NCBI GenBank assembly: GCA_041394605.1
Contig: JAWKHX010000004.1
Span: 372,001-436,000, forward strand
Length of the DNA stretch: 64,000 nt
Source: UBA668 sp041394605
GTDB lineage: Bacteria > Actinomycetota > Acidimicrobiia > Acidimicrobiales > Ilumatobacteraceae
Direction of reading: 5' to 3'
Shown: positions 19,694-27,848 of the stretch, in pieces
Layout: each line of letters opens with the position of its first letter
Position numbering within the stretch: position 1 is the stretch's first letter
Program-made: the position numbers and the translations under genes
The notes under the pieces: generated by a model
Told to the model about the DNA's origin: nothing
Databases searched by the model: none
What the model saw: the letters and a program-made list of their open reading frames with translations, nothing else

Positions 19694-20590
19694 TCAGCGG
19701 ACGGGGTGGCCCTTTGCGGCCATCGCCGCCAGCGCCCGGCCCGGCCGCACCGGGGCAGCGAGGTAGGACTGCACGTGCACGGCCCTGCCGGTGGGCTGGC
19801 TGCGGCTGGCCCGCAGTTGGGCCAGCACCATGTCCTTGGCGCGGATCTCCACGGCGTGCCCGGCGGCGGGGCCGGTGAGGTCCAGCGCTTCGGTGCCGGC
19901 CAGCGCCAGGCCGGCGGAGGCCAGGTTGGCGGAGGGCAGCATGAGGCTCTCGCCGAGCACGACCGGGTCGTGCAGCACCACACCGGCGGGCACCAGCACC
20001 AGCCAGCGGCGGGCCAGCGCGTGGAGGCGACGCACCACGGGAAGGGTGAGCGCGGCGGCCACTGCGGCCAGCACGGCCCCGGCGACCCAGACGGCGTTGC
20101 CGAGCAGCACGGCGGCTGCCACGACGGCGGCGCCCCACACCAGCCACACCAGCACGGCCGCGGGCAGGACGACCGCCGGCGTGCGCAGCGGGAAGCGGCG
20201 CTCGTGCCCGTAGGCGGAGGCCTGCACGAAGGCTTCGGTGGTCTCGCCGGCCAGCGCCACGGCGGCGGCCAGCACGGCCACCCCGAGGGCCGCGCCGCCC
20301 ACGGCGGTGCCGGCGCCGCCGAGCAGACTGGCCACGGCCACGGCCACGGTGAGGGGGGTGACCATGCGCACCCCCGTGAGGGCGGCGGTGGACGGCACCA
20401 CGAGCGCCACGACCCCGGCGGCGACCACGGCCCACCAGAGGACCGCGGCGGTCAGCCGGCCCGAATCGGGGGCATTCTCCAGGCCGCCGGTGATGGATGC
20501 AGCCAGCAGCGGCGCCAGCGCGACCCACAGGATGCGCAGCAGCCAGACCATGGCACGCGGGCTGGCGACGGTGTCGGCGGTCGAGGTCAC
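19694..20590 (-). CDS. multi-pass membrane protein of unknown function
   Basis: A 298-aa protein from GTG 20590 (VTSTADTVASPRAMVWLL); an earlier in-frame start at 20665 would add 25 residues without hydrophobic character. About six hydrophobic segments lie between residues 15 and 185, mostly Ala/Val/Leu. The C-terminal third is soluble (VLVPAGVVLHDPVVLGESLMLPS, then ALDLTGPAAGHAVEIRAKDMV). I do not recognise the family. It is convergent with mnmA and divergent from the MetE-like gene. Confidence 0.7.
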   Translation of the reverse strand: MTSTADTVASPRAMVWLLRILWVALAPLLAASITGGLENAPDSGRLTAAVLWWAVVAAGVVALVVPSTAALTGVRMVTPLTVAVAVASLLGGAGTAVGGAALGVAVLAAAVALAGETTEAFVQASAYGHERRFPLRTPAVVLPAAVLVWLVWGAAVVAAAVLLGNAVWVAGAVLAAVAAALTLPVVRRLHALARRWLVLVPAGVVLHDPVVLGESLMLPSANLASAGLALAGTEALDLTGPAAGHAVEIRAKDMVLAQLRASRSQPTGRAVHVQSYLAAPVRPGRALAAMAAKGHPVR

Positions 20591-20722
20591 GGGAACAGAT
20601 TTGTCGATCCGGGGTGCATCGGGCCAACGTATCGGGCACCCGCTGCGCTTCGCCGCGGCCGCCACCGTCGTGGAACGATGGCCACCGACATGCAGCCCGC
20701 ACCGGAAAGGAGGTTCCCGAAC

Positions 20723-21724
20723 ATGCCGTCAGTCGAACTGCCTCATGGCGCCACCACCGGTGTCGGGGGCTTCCCTCACCGGGCCGCCGCCGACGCGGCG
20801 CGCTGCTCGCTCGCCAACCTCACCATCCCGTCCATCCCCTCGCTGCCGCGGCGCAGCCCGGCGGAGGGGGCCATCGCCCAGGCGATGGTAGGCATGCAGG
20901 GCATCACCGACGGTCAGTACGGCTCGCTGTCGGTGGACCCCGCCCGCGTGGATCCGCTGGCGCCGCTGTCCACCGACCTCCAGCACGACGCCTTCGTCGG
21001 CTTCCGCACGTTCCTGGAATATGCCCGCGGCCTGGAGGGCTGGGTGTCCTGGCGTCTGGTCGGGCCGGTCACGCTGGGAATGGCGCTGGTGCGCGCCGGT
21101 GTGCCCGCCAGCGAGGCGTTCGAGGCGGCGGTTCGCACCGTGCGCGCCCGCAGCCAGCACCTGCTGGATGCCGTCGGCGGCGCACTTCCCGCCGCCAAGC
21201 AGTTGGTGTTCGTGGAAGAGCCGGACTTCGCCGATGCGATGACCCCCGGCTTCCCCCTGGCGCCGGACACCGCGATCGACCTCGTGTCCGGTGCGCTGGC
21301 GGCCATCGAGGGTTCGGCAGTGGCCGGCCTGCACGTGTGCGGCGGCGGCGACATCGCCTCGCAGTTGGCGGCCGGGCCCGCCGTGCTGTCGCTGCCGGTG
21401 CGCACCGATCTGGCGGACTCCGCCGGGTACCTGGTCAACTTCATGGAGCGCGGCGGCTACGTGGCCTGGGGGGCGGCGCCCACGTCGGGCCCGCTGTCCG
21501 CCTCGTCCGAGCGCCCGTGGCGCAACCTCAGCCACCTGTGGTGCGAGCTGGTGGAGCGTGGGGCCGACCCCGGTCTGCTGCGCCGCCAGGCCATCATCAC
21601 CCCGGAGTGCGGGCTGTCGGCGCACACGCCTGCCGTCGCCGAGCGGGTGTTCAAGGTGGCGGGCGAGATCGGCCGCCGGGTGCGCGATCAGGCCACCGCC
21701 ACCCGCTGGGCGCTCGGCGCCTGA
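20723..21724 (+). CDS. MetE C-terminal/UROD-fold protein, methionine synthase-like
   Basis: A 333-aa single-domain protein resembling the C-terminal catalytic half of cobalamin-independent methionine synthase. It keeps likely zinc ligands in GLHVCGGGD (His-x-Cys, near residue 203) and TPECGLSAHT (Cys, near 296), plus SWRLVGPVTLG near 107. The ATG at 20723 is chosen because AAAGGAGGT (20706-20714) ends 8 nt before it, the strongest Shine-Dalgarno in the window; an ATG at 20679 has none. Stand-alone proteins of this type may transfer methyl groups from other donors; the methyl donor and acceptor are unknown here. Confidence 0.8.
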   Translation: MPSVELPHGATTGVGGFPHRAAADAARCSLANLTIPSIPSLPRRSPAEGAIAQAMVGMQGITDGQYGSLSVDPARVDPLAPLSTDLQHDAFVGFRTFLEYARGLEGWVSWRLVGPVTLGMALVRAGVPASEAFEAAVRTVRARSQHLLDAVGGALPAAKQLVFVEEPDFADAMTPGFPLAPDTAIDLVSGALAAIEGSAVAGLHVCGGGDIASQLAAGPAVLSLPVRTDLADSAGYLVNFMERGGYVAWGAAPTSGPLSASSERPWRNLSHLWCELVERGADPGLLRRQAIITPECGLSAHTPAVAERVFKVAGEIGRRVRDQATATRWALGA

Positions 21725-21745
21725 CATCGCACTACCATCGCCGCG

Positions 21746-22336
21746 ATGAGCGACTTCGAACCCGGTTCCATGCTGCCCACGCCGCCCCCGCCCTCCGCAG
21801 GCGCGTCGCCGTTCGGCGCACCCGGCGGCGCTGCTCCGCCGCCGCCGGTGTATGCCGCTCCGCCCGGGTACACGCCGATGGCTGCGGTGGGTCAGAAGCC
21901 CCCTCGCCCGGCGGTCACCGTGGGCGCCGGCCTGCTGGCGGCAGGCGGTGCGCTGATGATCGTCGGGTCGTTCCTCAACTGGTTCACGATCGAGGGCGAG
22001 TCGTTCACCGGCTTCTCCAGCGACGGCGACAACATGAAGGACGGTCCGGTCTTCGTGTTCCTCGGTGTGCTCGCCCTGGCATTCGGCATCACCCAGCTGA
22101 TGGCGCGCAAGGTGCTGGCCGTGGCCATTCTCTCGGTGGTGTTCGCCGTGTTCGGCATTCTGGCCGCGCTGGCCGACATCACCGACGTGTCGGATGCCAA
22201 GGACCTGGCGGACGCGTTCGGCATCGACATGTCGTTCGGGCCGGGCTTGTGGATCATCCTCGTCGGGGCGTTCGTCGCCGTCGGTGGAGGTGTCGCCACC
22301 ATCGCGAAGCGGCGGGTATGGCCACTGACGATGTGA
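21746..22336 (+). CDS. membrane protein with Pro-rich N-terminus
   Basis: A 196-aa protein. Residues 1-55 are rich in Pro, Ala and Gly (PTPPPPSAGASPFGAPGG) and probably cytosolic and disordered. Four hydrophobic segments follow (near 60-80, 100-118, 122-145, 168-185), with a short acidic loop after the first (TIEGESFTGFSSDGDN). The family is common in actinobacteria but unnamed. A -10-like TACCAT lies 7 nt upstream of the ATG. Its end overlaps the ligA start by 19 bp. Confidence 0.78.
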   Translation: MSDFEPGSMLPTPPPPSAGASPFGAPGGAAPPPPVYAAPPGYTPMAAVGQKPPRPAVTVGAGLLAAGGALMIVGSFLNWFTIEGESFTGFSSDGDNMKDGPVFVFLGVLALAFGITQLMARKVLAVAILSVVFAVFGILAALADITDVSDAKDLADAFGIDMSFGPGLWIILVGAFVAVGGGVATIAKRRVWPLTM

Positions 22337-24396
22337 CGGCCCCTGCGGCAGCGGCTGACCGTGCGGAGTGGCTGCGCAGCCGGATCCGCTACCACAACGA
22401 GCGCTACTACGCCGACGATGCGCCGGAGATCGCCGACGCCGACTACGACGCGCTCGTCCGCGAGTTGGCGGCGTTGGAGCAGGAGCATCCGGAACTGGCG
22501 GCGGCCAGCCCGACGGCCGAGGTGGGCGCGGGGGCGCTGTCCACTGCGTTCGCGCCGGTCACCCACCGGGTGCCGATGACGTCGTTGGACAACGCCATGG
22601 AGGACGCCGAGCTGGTGGCGTGGGGTGAGCGCGTGGCCAAGGGGCTGGACGGGGCCGCGGTGCGCTACGCCTGTGAGCTGAAGATCGACGGGCTGGCGAT
22701 GAGCCTGCGGTACGAGCGCGGCCGGTTCGTGCAGGCCGCCACCCGCGGCGACGGCCGGGTGGGGGAGGACGTCACGGCCAACGTCGCCACCATCGTGTCC
22801 GTGCCGAAGGTGCTGCCCGAGGTGGACGGCCTGCCCGAGGTGCTGGAAGTGCGCGGCGAGGTCTACCTGCCGATCGACGCGTTCGAGCGGCTGAAGGCGG
22901 CCAAGGAGGCGGAGAACGCCGAGCGCATCGCGGCCGGCCGCAAGCCGGACCCCGTGCCGGTGAATCCGCGCAACGCCGGTGCCGGCAGCCTGCGGCAGAA
23001 GGAGCCCTCGGTCACTGCGTCCCGGGGCCTGGCCTTCTGGAGCTACCAGCTGGGTGAGGTGGTGGGTGGCCCCGAGTTCACCACCCACGCGGAGACGCTG
23101 GACTTCCTGCGCACGCTGGGTTTCCCGGTGAACCCCGAGATCCGGGTGGTGGACTCGCTGGACGACGTGTACGCCTTCTGCCGTCACTGGCAGGAGCACC
23201 GTCATGACCTCGGCTACGAGATCGACGGTGCCGTCGTGAAGGTGGACTCGCTGGCCCAGCGCGAGGTGCTGGGCTTCACGTCGCGGGCGCCGCGGTGGGC
23301 GATCGCAGTGAAGTTCCCGCCGGAGGAGCGCACCACGGTGCTGCGCGACATCCAGGTGTCGGTGGGCCGCACGGGCCGCACCACGCCGTTCGCCGTGCTG
23401 GAGCCGGTGTTCGTGGGCGGGTCCACCGTGGGCATGGCCACCCTGCACAACGAGGACCAGGTGCGCCTGAAGGACGTCCGCCCCGGCGACACGGTGGTGG
23501 TACGCAAGGCCGGCGATGTGATCCCCGAAGTGGTGGGGCCGGTGCTGTCGCTGCGCCCGGCGGACAGCGTGCCGTGGGAGTTCCCGAGGCTGTGCCCCTG
23601 CCCGCTGAAGACCGAACTGGTGCGGCCGGAGGGCGAGGCGGACACGCGGTGCGTGGAGCCGGAGTGCCCGTTCCAGCGCGACCAGCGGATCATCTACTTC
23701 GGGTCGCGTGGCGCGATGGACATCGAGGGTCTCGGGGAGCAAACAGTGCTGCAGCTCAGCGACGCCGGCTTCGTGGCCGACGCCGCGGACATCTACGCGC
23801 TCACCCGCGACCAGTTGATGACCTTGCCGAAGTGGGGCGCGCTGAAGGCCGACAACCTGCTGGCGGCCATCGAGGGCTCGAAGACCCGGCCGTTGCCGAA
23901 GGTGCTCACGGCGTTGGGCATCAAGGGGCTCGGGCCGTCGGCCAGCGAGGCGTTGAGCCGCCGGTTCGGATCGCTCGACGTGGTGATGAACGCCACGGAG
24001 GACGACCTGGCCGCCACCGACGGCGTGGGGCCGGTGATCGCCGGTTCGATCGTCCGCTGGTTCGCCAAGCAGCCCAACCGGGCGATGGTGGAGAAGCTGC
24101 GGGCCGCCGGCGTGGACTTCGGCCGGGTGGAGGTCAGCGTGGCCCCGCAGGTGCTGACGGGCAAGGCGGTGGTGGTCACCGGCACCCTGGAAGGCTTCAC
24201 CCGCGAAGAGGCCGAGGCGGCCATCAAGGAACGCGGCGGCAAGAGCCCCGGCAGCGTCAGCGCCAAGACGTTCGCCGTGGTGGTGGGCGCCGAACCAGGC
24301 GCCAGCAAGGTCACCAAGGCCGAGGCGTTGGGTGTGCCGATGCTGGACCGCGACGGGTTCCTGCATCTGCTGGAGACCGGCGAACTGCCTGCCTGA
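22318..24396 (+). CDS. ligA: NAD-dependent DNA ligase
   Basis: Seals nicks during replication and repair. The 692-aa protein has the Ia domain (YHNERYYADDAPEIADADYDAL), the adenylation motif CELKIDGLAMSLRYERG with the AMP-binding lysine near residue 122, an OB fold (VSVGRTGRTTPFAVLEPV), a four-cysteine zinc finger (CPCPLKTELVRPEGEADTRC to CPFQ region near 425-455), HhH repeats (TDGVGPVIAGSIV) and a C-terminal BRCT domain (LTGKAVVVTGTLEGFTREEA). ATG 22318 is within the end of the preceding membrane protein gene, suggesting translational coupling. Length is normal for the family. Confidence 0.97.
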   Translation: MATDDVTAPAAAADRAEWLRSRIRYHNERYYADDAPEIADADYDALVRELAALEQEHPELAAASPTAEVGAGALSTAFAPVTHRVPMTSLDNAMEDAELVAWGERVAKGLDGAAVRYACELKIDGLAMSLRYERGRFVQAATRGDGRVGEDVTANVATIVSVPKVLPEVDGLPEVLEVRGEVYLPIDAFERLKAAKEAENAERIAAGRKPDPVPVNPRNAGAGSLRQKEPSVTASRGLAFWSYQLGEVVGGPEFTTHAETLDFLRTLGFPVNPEIRVVDSLDDVYAFCRHWQEHRHDLGYEIDGAVVKVDSLAQREVLGFTSRAPRWAIAVKFPPEERTTVLRDIQVSVGRTGRTTPFAVLEPVFVGGSTVGMATLHNEDQVRLKDVRPGDTVVVRKAGDVIPEVVGPVLSLRPADSVPWEFPRLCPCPLKTELVRPEGEADTRCVEPECPFQRDQRIIYFGSRGAMDIEGLGEQTVLQLSDAGFVADAADIYALTRDQLMTLPKWGALKADNLLAAIEGSKTRPLPKVLTALGIKGLGPSASEALSRRFGSLDVVMNATEDDLAATDGVGPVIAGSIVRWFAKQPNRAMVEKLRAAGVDFGRVEVSVAPQVLTGKAVVVTGTLEGFTREEAEAAIKERGGKSPGSVSAKTFAVVVGAEPGASKVTKAEALGVPMLDRDGFLHLLETGELPA

Positions 24397-24478
24397 CCGG
24401 CGGTCCCATGACGCCGCTGGCGATCAGGTGCCGTGGCGGGGCGTGCCGGACCGGAATGACGGACGGGTGTGGTGTGCT

Positions 24479-24690
24479 CCCGTTCTACTCACTTCGATTT
24501 CGAATTGCCGTCACCCCAGCCGTCGCCGTCACCCCAGTCATCGCCCACGCCTCCGCCCCCGTCCCGGCCGTCGCCTCCGCCCCCGTCATCGCCCACGCCA
24601 CGCCCCCGCCCCGCCCTCCAACTTGCCCATCGCCGTCCCCCTGTTCGCTCCCACGTGCGGCCGATTCGAAATCGAACTGACGTGAACGGG
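24479..24690. repeat. inverted-repeat element, copy 1 (212 bp)
   Basis: The left arm occupies 24479-24505 (core CACTTCGATTTCGAAT) and the right arm 24664-24690 (core ATTCGAAATCGAA). The 27-bp arms match at 23 positions when inverted. The 158-bp interior is C-rich and starts with GCCGTCACC. There is no coding capacity. As RNA it would form a long stem with a large loop. The arms are nearly identical to those of copy 2. Confidence 0.85.
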
Positions 24691-24724
24691 GGAGATGGGT
24701 GGCGGTCGGGTGTGGCCGGCTGCT

Positions 24725-24763
24725 GTGGGGGACTGGCGTGGGGGACTGGCGTGGGGGACTGGC
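24725..24763. repeat. 13-bp tandem repeat, three perfect copies
   Basis: GTGGGGGACTGGC is repeated exactly three times between the two inverted-repeat elements. No copy lies in a supported gene. Confidence 0.9.
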
Positions 24764-24771
24764 GCGGTGCC

Positions 24772-24958
24772 CCCGTTCTACTCACTTCGATTTCGAATGG
24801 CCGTCACCGTGACCGTCACCCGCACCCCTCCCCCTCCCCCCTCCCAATCACCCTCCCCGGTCTCGCTCTCGCGTCGCCGTCACGCTTGCCGTCGCCCTCG
24901 CCCCTGCCCTCTTCGTTCTCCCGCCCGGACGATTCGAAATCGAAGTGACGTGAACGGG
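24772..24958. repeat. inverted-repeat element, copy 2 (187 bp)
   Basis: The left arm (24772-24798) is identical over 27 bp to the left arm of copy 1; the right arm (24932-24958) pairs with it at 24 of 27 positions and the arms can be extended by a C5/G5 pair outside. The interior differs from copy 1 in sequence and length but again starts with GCCGTCACC. Conservation of the arms with a divergent interior suggests the arms are the functional or mobile part. Confidence 0.85.
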
Positions 24959-24990
24959 GGACGTGAGGCGGGGGAGGGGTGGACGGTGCG

Positions 24991-25017
24991 ACCCGAAATC
25001 GCAGTGACGTGAACGGG
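24991..25017. repeat. orphan right arm of the inverted-repeat element
   Basis: ACCCGAAATCGCAGTGACGT and the following GAACGGG match the right arms of copies 1 and 2 at 24 of 27 positions against copy 2, without a matching left arm nearby. It may be the remnant of a third element. Confidence 0.65.
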
Positions 25018-25088
25018 GGGACGTGAAGAGGGGGAGGAGGGGGAGACGGGGGCCCGCCCGGGCGGAGGCGGGGGCCGGGCGACGCCCG

Positions 25089-25565
25089 TCAGAACACCTC
25101 GAACGACCAGGTGTAGCTGCGTGCGGTGGACCGGCCGTCCAGCGTCTTCCAGTAGATCACCTGCACCACATGGCGCCCCTGGGTGAGCTCGGTGATGGCC
25201 GCGTTGGGGCTGGGCACGAACGTGAGGGTGGCGTTGCCCGGCTCGTAGATGGTGACGGCGGGCAGGCTGACCTGCTGGCCGTCCTCGCCCTTGTACTCGT
25301 TGCGGTTCACCGTTTCCAGTTCCAGCCCGTCGATCACCAGCACGCCCTCGTACCCGGTGGCGAGGTCCACGAACACGCCGCTCTGCGACGGCACCTGGGT
25401 GGCGCCCTTCACCGGAGCGATCTCCTCGATGGCGGGTGGCAGTTTCTGCGCCTCATCGCCGGTGACAGCGAGGTCCAGCGCCCAGAAGATGCCCACGATG
25501 CAGGCGGCGATGGCGAGGCTGGCGAACAGGATCGGCCAGTTGACGGGCTTCAGCGGGCGACGCAC
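25089..25565 (-). CDS. membrane-anchored Ig-like/CopC-like protein
   Basis: A 158-aa protein from GTG 25565 (VRRPLKPVNWPILF). One N-terminal membrane helix (residues about 9-30, ILFASLAIAACIVGIFWAL) is followed by an extracytoplasmic domain of about 120 residues with alternating beta strands: FVDLATGYEGVLVIDGLEL, AVTIYEPGNATLTFVP and HVVQVIYWKTLDGRSTARSY. The ending pattern resembles CopC/bacterial Ig-like domains, but the copper-binding histidines of CopC are not evident. It is divergent from the PASTA kinase gene. Function unknown. Confidence 0.68.
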   Translation of the reverse strand: MRRPLKPVNWPILFASLAIAACIVGIFWALDLAVTGDEAQKLPPAIEEIAPVKGATQVPSQSGVFVDLATGYEGVLVIDGLELETVNRNEYKGEDGQQVSLPAVTIYEPGNATLTFVPSPNAAITELTQGRHVVQVIYWKTLDGRSTARSYTWSFEVF

Positions 25566-25683
25566 GGCGCACAGTCTCGCCCCTGGCCGGCCCGTTCGCA
25601 CCTCGGGCCGGCACTCGTCACGCCCGCATCGACGTGGGGTGCACGGTGCGCTCGCGCCGCGCCGGGGTAGCGTCGGGGCCGTC

Positions 25684-27771
25684 ATGGTGGATCAGAGCGA
25701 ACCGCATCCCCCCGCCCGCCAGGGCCTGCTGGCCGGCCGCTACCGGCTGGGTGCCCGGCGCGGCTCGTCCATCGAAGCGGCCGCCTTCGAAGCGGTCGAC
25801 GAGCAGCTCCAGCGCGACGTGCTGGTGAAGATCGTCCACCCCGACCTCACCGCCCAGCACCGGGTGCGCGGTGCCCTCGAGGCCACGGTCGCCGCACTCG
25901 CCGATCTCCACCACCCCAACCTCGCCGCCCTGCTGGATCACGGCCTGGCCACGTGGAACGGCCAGGAGGTGCTGTACGTCGTCAGCGAGCACCTCACCGG
26001 CGGCAGCCTGCGCGACCTGATCGACCGCGGCCGCACGCTCACCCCGTCGCAGGCCGTGGTGGTGGGCCTGGACGCCTGCAAGGCGCTGGACGCTCTGCAC
26101 CGCCGCGGCATCTTCCACGGCGACGTGCGCCCCGCCACCATCGTGTTCGGCGCCGACCGCCGCCTTCGGCTGGTGGACGCCGGCGTCACCTTCCTGGCCA
26201 TCGAGGCCACCGGCGGCGTGTCCAAGCGCAGCAATGATGTCGCCCGCTACACCGCGCCGGAACTGGCAACGGGCGCCGGCGCCCAGCCGCGCAGCGACGT
26301 CTACTCCCTGTGCCTCTCGCTGGTGGAGGCCATCACCGGCACCGTGCCGTTCGTGGGCGACTCCACCGTGGCCACGCTGGCCAACCGGGTGGACCGCCTG
26401 CTGCCCGTGTCAGCCGACCTCGGTGCGCTCGCCCCGGTGCTGGAGCGCGCCGGCCGCCCCGATCCGGAGGAACGGTCCACCGCCGCCGAGTTCGGCCGGG
26501 CGCTGGTGCAGGCCGCCGAGCACATGCCCCGCCCCGAGCCACTGCCCCTGCTGGTCACATCCCTGTTCGGCCCGGGCAGCACCGCCGATGCGGCACCGGC
26601 GCCCACCCCCGCCCCGGCCCCGCCGGCAGCGGACTCGCCGTTGCCGCCGCCGGCCCCCGCCGAGCCCACCGCGCCCGCCGACCCCGACGCGATGCCCGAG
26701 ATCCAACCGGCCGAGTCCACCGCTGCCGTGGCTCTCACCGCCCTCACCGGGGCGGACGAGGCACCCGACCACCTCGACGAGGCCGACGAGGCCGACGAGG
26801 CCGACGAGTTCCCCGAGGCGCCGCCCGCCACCGGCCCCAGTCGCCGCTGGTTCATCGCCCTGCTCGCCGTGCTGGCCGTGGCCGGCGGTCTGCTGGCCTG
26901 GTACAACACCCGGCCCGACGAACTGCTGGTGCCCGACGTGGCCGGCATGGACGCCGACGCGGCCCGCAACGTGCTGGCCGACTTCACCGTGGCGGAGGTG
27001 GAGGAAGCCAGCGAAACCGTGGGCGTCGGCCAGGTCATCCGCACCGACCCCACCGGCAACACCCGGGCGGACAAGGGCAGCACCGTCACCATGTATGTCA
27101 GCACCGGCCCGGCACCACGGGTGCTGCCCGAACTGACCGGGCTCACACTCGCCGAGGCCAAAGCCAAGCTGGAGGGGATGGGCCTGGTGGTGGAGTTGGC
27201 CGACCCGGTGTACGACGAGTCCGTCCCCAACGGCACCGTCCTCAGCTGGTCGGTGCCGGACTCCCCGTCGCTCACCGCCGGCGGCACCGTGCTCATCGGC
27301 ACCACCGTCCGCCTCGTCACGTCCGCCGGGCCGGCTCCACGCAGCGTGCCGGATCTCACCGGCATGACCCTGGAGCAGGCCACCGCCACGCTCGCCTCCG
27401 TCGGCCTCACCATCACCCAGCTGGACGACGAGTACAGCGACCTCCCGGTGGGCCAGGTGGTCCGCCAGGACCCCGCAGCAGGCGCCAGCGCCGAGCGTGG
27501 CTCCAGTGTGGGCGTGGCCCTGTCCAAGGGGCCGGAGATGGTCACCCTGCCGCCGCTCGACGGCCTGAACTACGACCAGGTGCGCGCCGCGCTGGAGAAC
27601 GCCGGGTTCGTGGTGGGCACGGTGTACGGCAACACGTCGCTCCCGCTCAACAAGACCGTGGTCAACGGCCAGGAAGTCACCGCCGGCTTCACCGCGCCGA
27701 AGGGCACCGCCGTCGACCTCGTCTACATCCCCGACGAGCCCGAGCCCACCACCACGACGGCCGCGCCCTGA
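25684..27771 (+). CDS. PASTA-domain serine/threonine kinase homologue, active site degenerate
   Basis: A 695-aa membrane protein built like PknB: kinase-like domain (about 18-285), Pro/Ala-rich and acidic linker with a DEADEADEADE run, one membrane helix (about 388-408) and four PASTA repeats (starting near 416, 479, 552 and 620) that in relatives bind muropeptides outside the cell. The ATP lysine is plausible (VLVKIV near 47) and APEL is present, but the glycine-rich loop is not recognisable, the catalytic loop reads HGDVRPATI (HRD Arg, catalytic Lys and the metal-binding Asn all replaced) and DFG is DAG. It may be a pseudokinase or weak kinase that senses cell-wall fragments. TAGCGT lies 10 nt before the ATG. 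Confidence 0.88.
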   Translation: MVDQSEPHPPARQGLLAGRYRLGARRGSSIEAAAFEAVDEQLQRDVLVKIVHPDLTAQHRVRGALEATVAALADLHHPNLAALLDHGLATWNGQEVLYVVSEHLTGGSLRDLIDRGRTLTPSQAVVVGLDACKALDALHRRGIFHGDVRPATIVFGADRRLRLVDAGVTFLAIEATGGVSKRSNDVARYTAPELATGAGAQPRSDVYSLCLSLVEAITGTVPFVGDSTVATLANRVDRLLPVSADLGALAPVLERAGRPDPEERSTAAEFGRALVQAAEHMPRPEPLPLLVTSLFGPGSTADAAPAPTPAPAPPAADSPLPPPAPAEPTAPADPDAMPEIQPAESTAAVALTALTGADEAPDHLDEADEADEADEFPEAPPATGPSRRWFIALLAVLAVAGGLLAWYNTRPDELLVPDVAGMDADAARNVLADFTVAEVEEASETVGVGQVIRTDPTGNTRADKGSTVTMYVSTGPAPRVLPELTGLTLAEAKAKLEGMGLVVELADPVYDESVPNGTVLSWSVPDSPSLTAGGTVLIGTTVRLVTSAGPAPRSVPDLTGMTLEQATATLASVGLTITQLDDEYSDLPVGQVVRQDPAAGASAERGSSVGVALSKGPEMVTLPPLDGLNYDQVRAALENAGFVVGTVYGNTSLPLNKTVVNGQEVTAGFTAPKGTAVDLVYIPDEPEPTTTTAAP

Positions 27772-27848
27772 GGGCGCGGTCGGCCCCGGTTCTGCCTGGC
27801 GCCCGGCCCCTCACTAACGTCGGCGCCGTACAAGGAGGTACACGTCCC

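Larger units (their letters stand above)
24397..25088. other. 692-bp gene-free spacer with repeat elements
   Basis: This lies between the convergent ligA and CopC-like genes and is the longest stretch without a credible gene. Short open frames inside it are low-complexity Pro/Arg/Gly strings and are not supported. It holds two inverted-repeat elements, an orphan third arm and a 13-bp tandem triplet, described separately. The remaining sequence is strand-asymmetric: C-rich inside the elements and G-rich between and after them. Confidence 0.8.

Noticed and set aside
20497..24396. 1299-aa open frame ending with ligA
   Set aside because: The first about 607 residues are out-of-frame reading of the MetE-like and membrane protein genes; LigA begins at 22318.
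24479..24958. Insertion sequence or integron cassette
   Set aside because: No transposase or integrase frame is inside or nearby, and no target-site duplication is evident. I list it only as an inverted-repeat element.
24469..25012. Short Pro/Arg-rich open frames in the 24.4-25.1 kb spacer
   Set aside because: They follow the repeat elements and C-rich interiors and show no start signals or protein-like composition.
25684..27771. Fully active PknB orthologue
   Set aside because: The HRD, catalytic Lys/Asn and DFG motifs are altered, so catalytic competence cannot be assumed.
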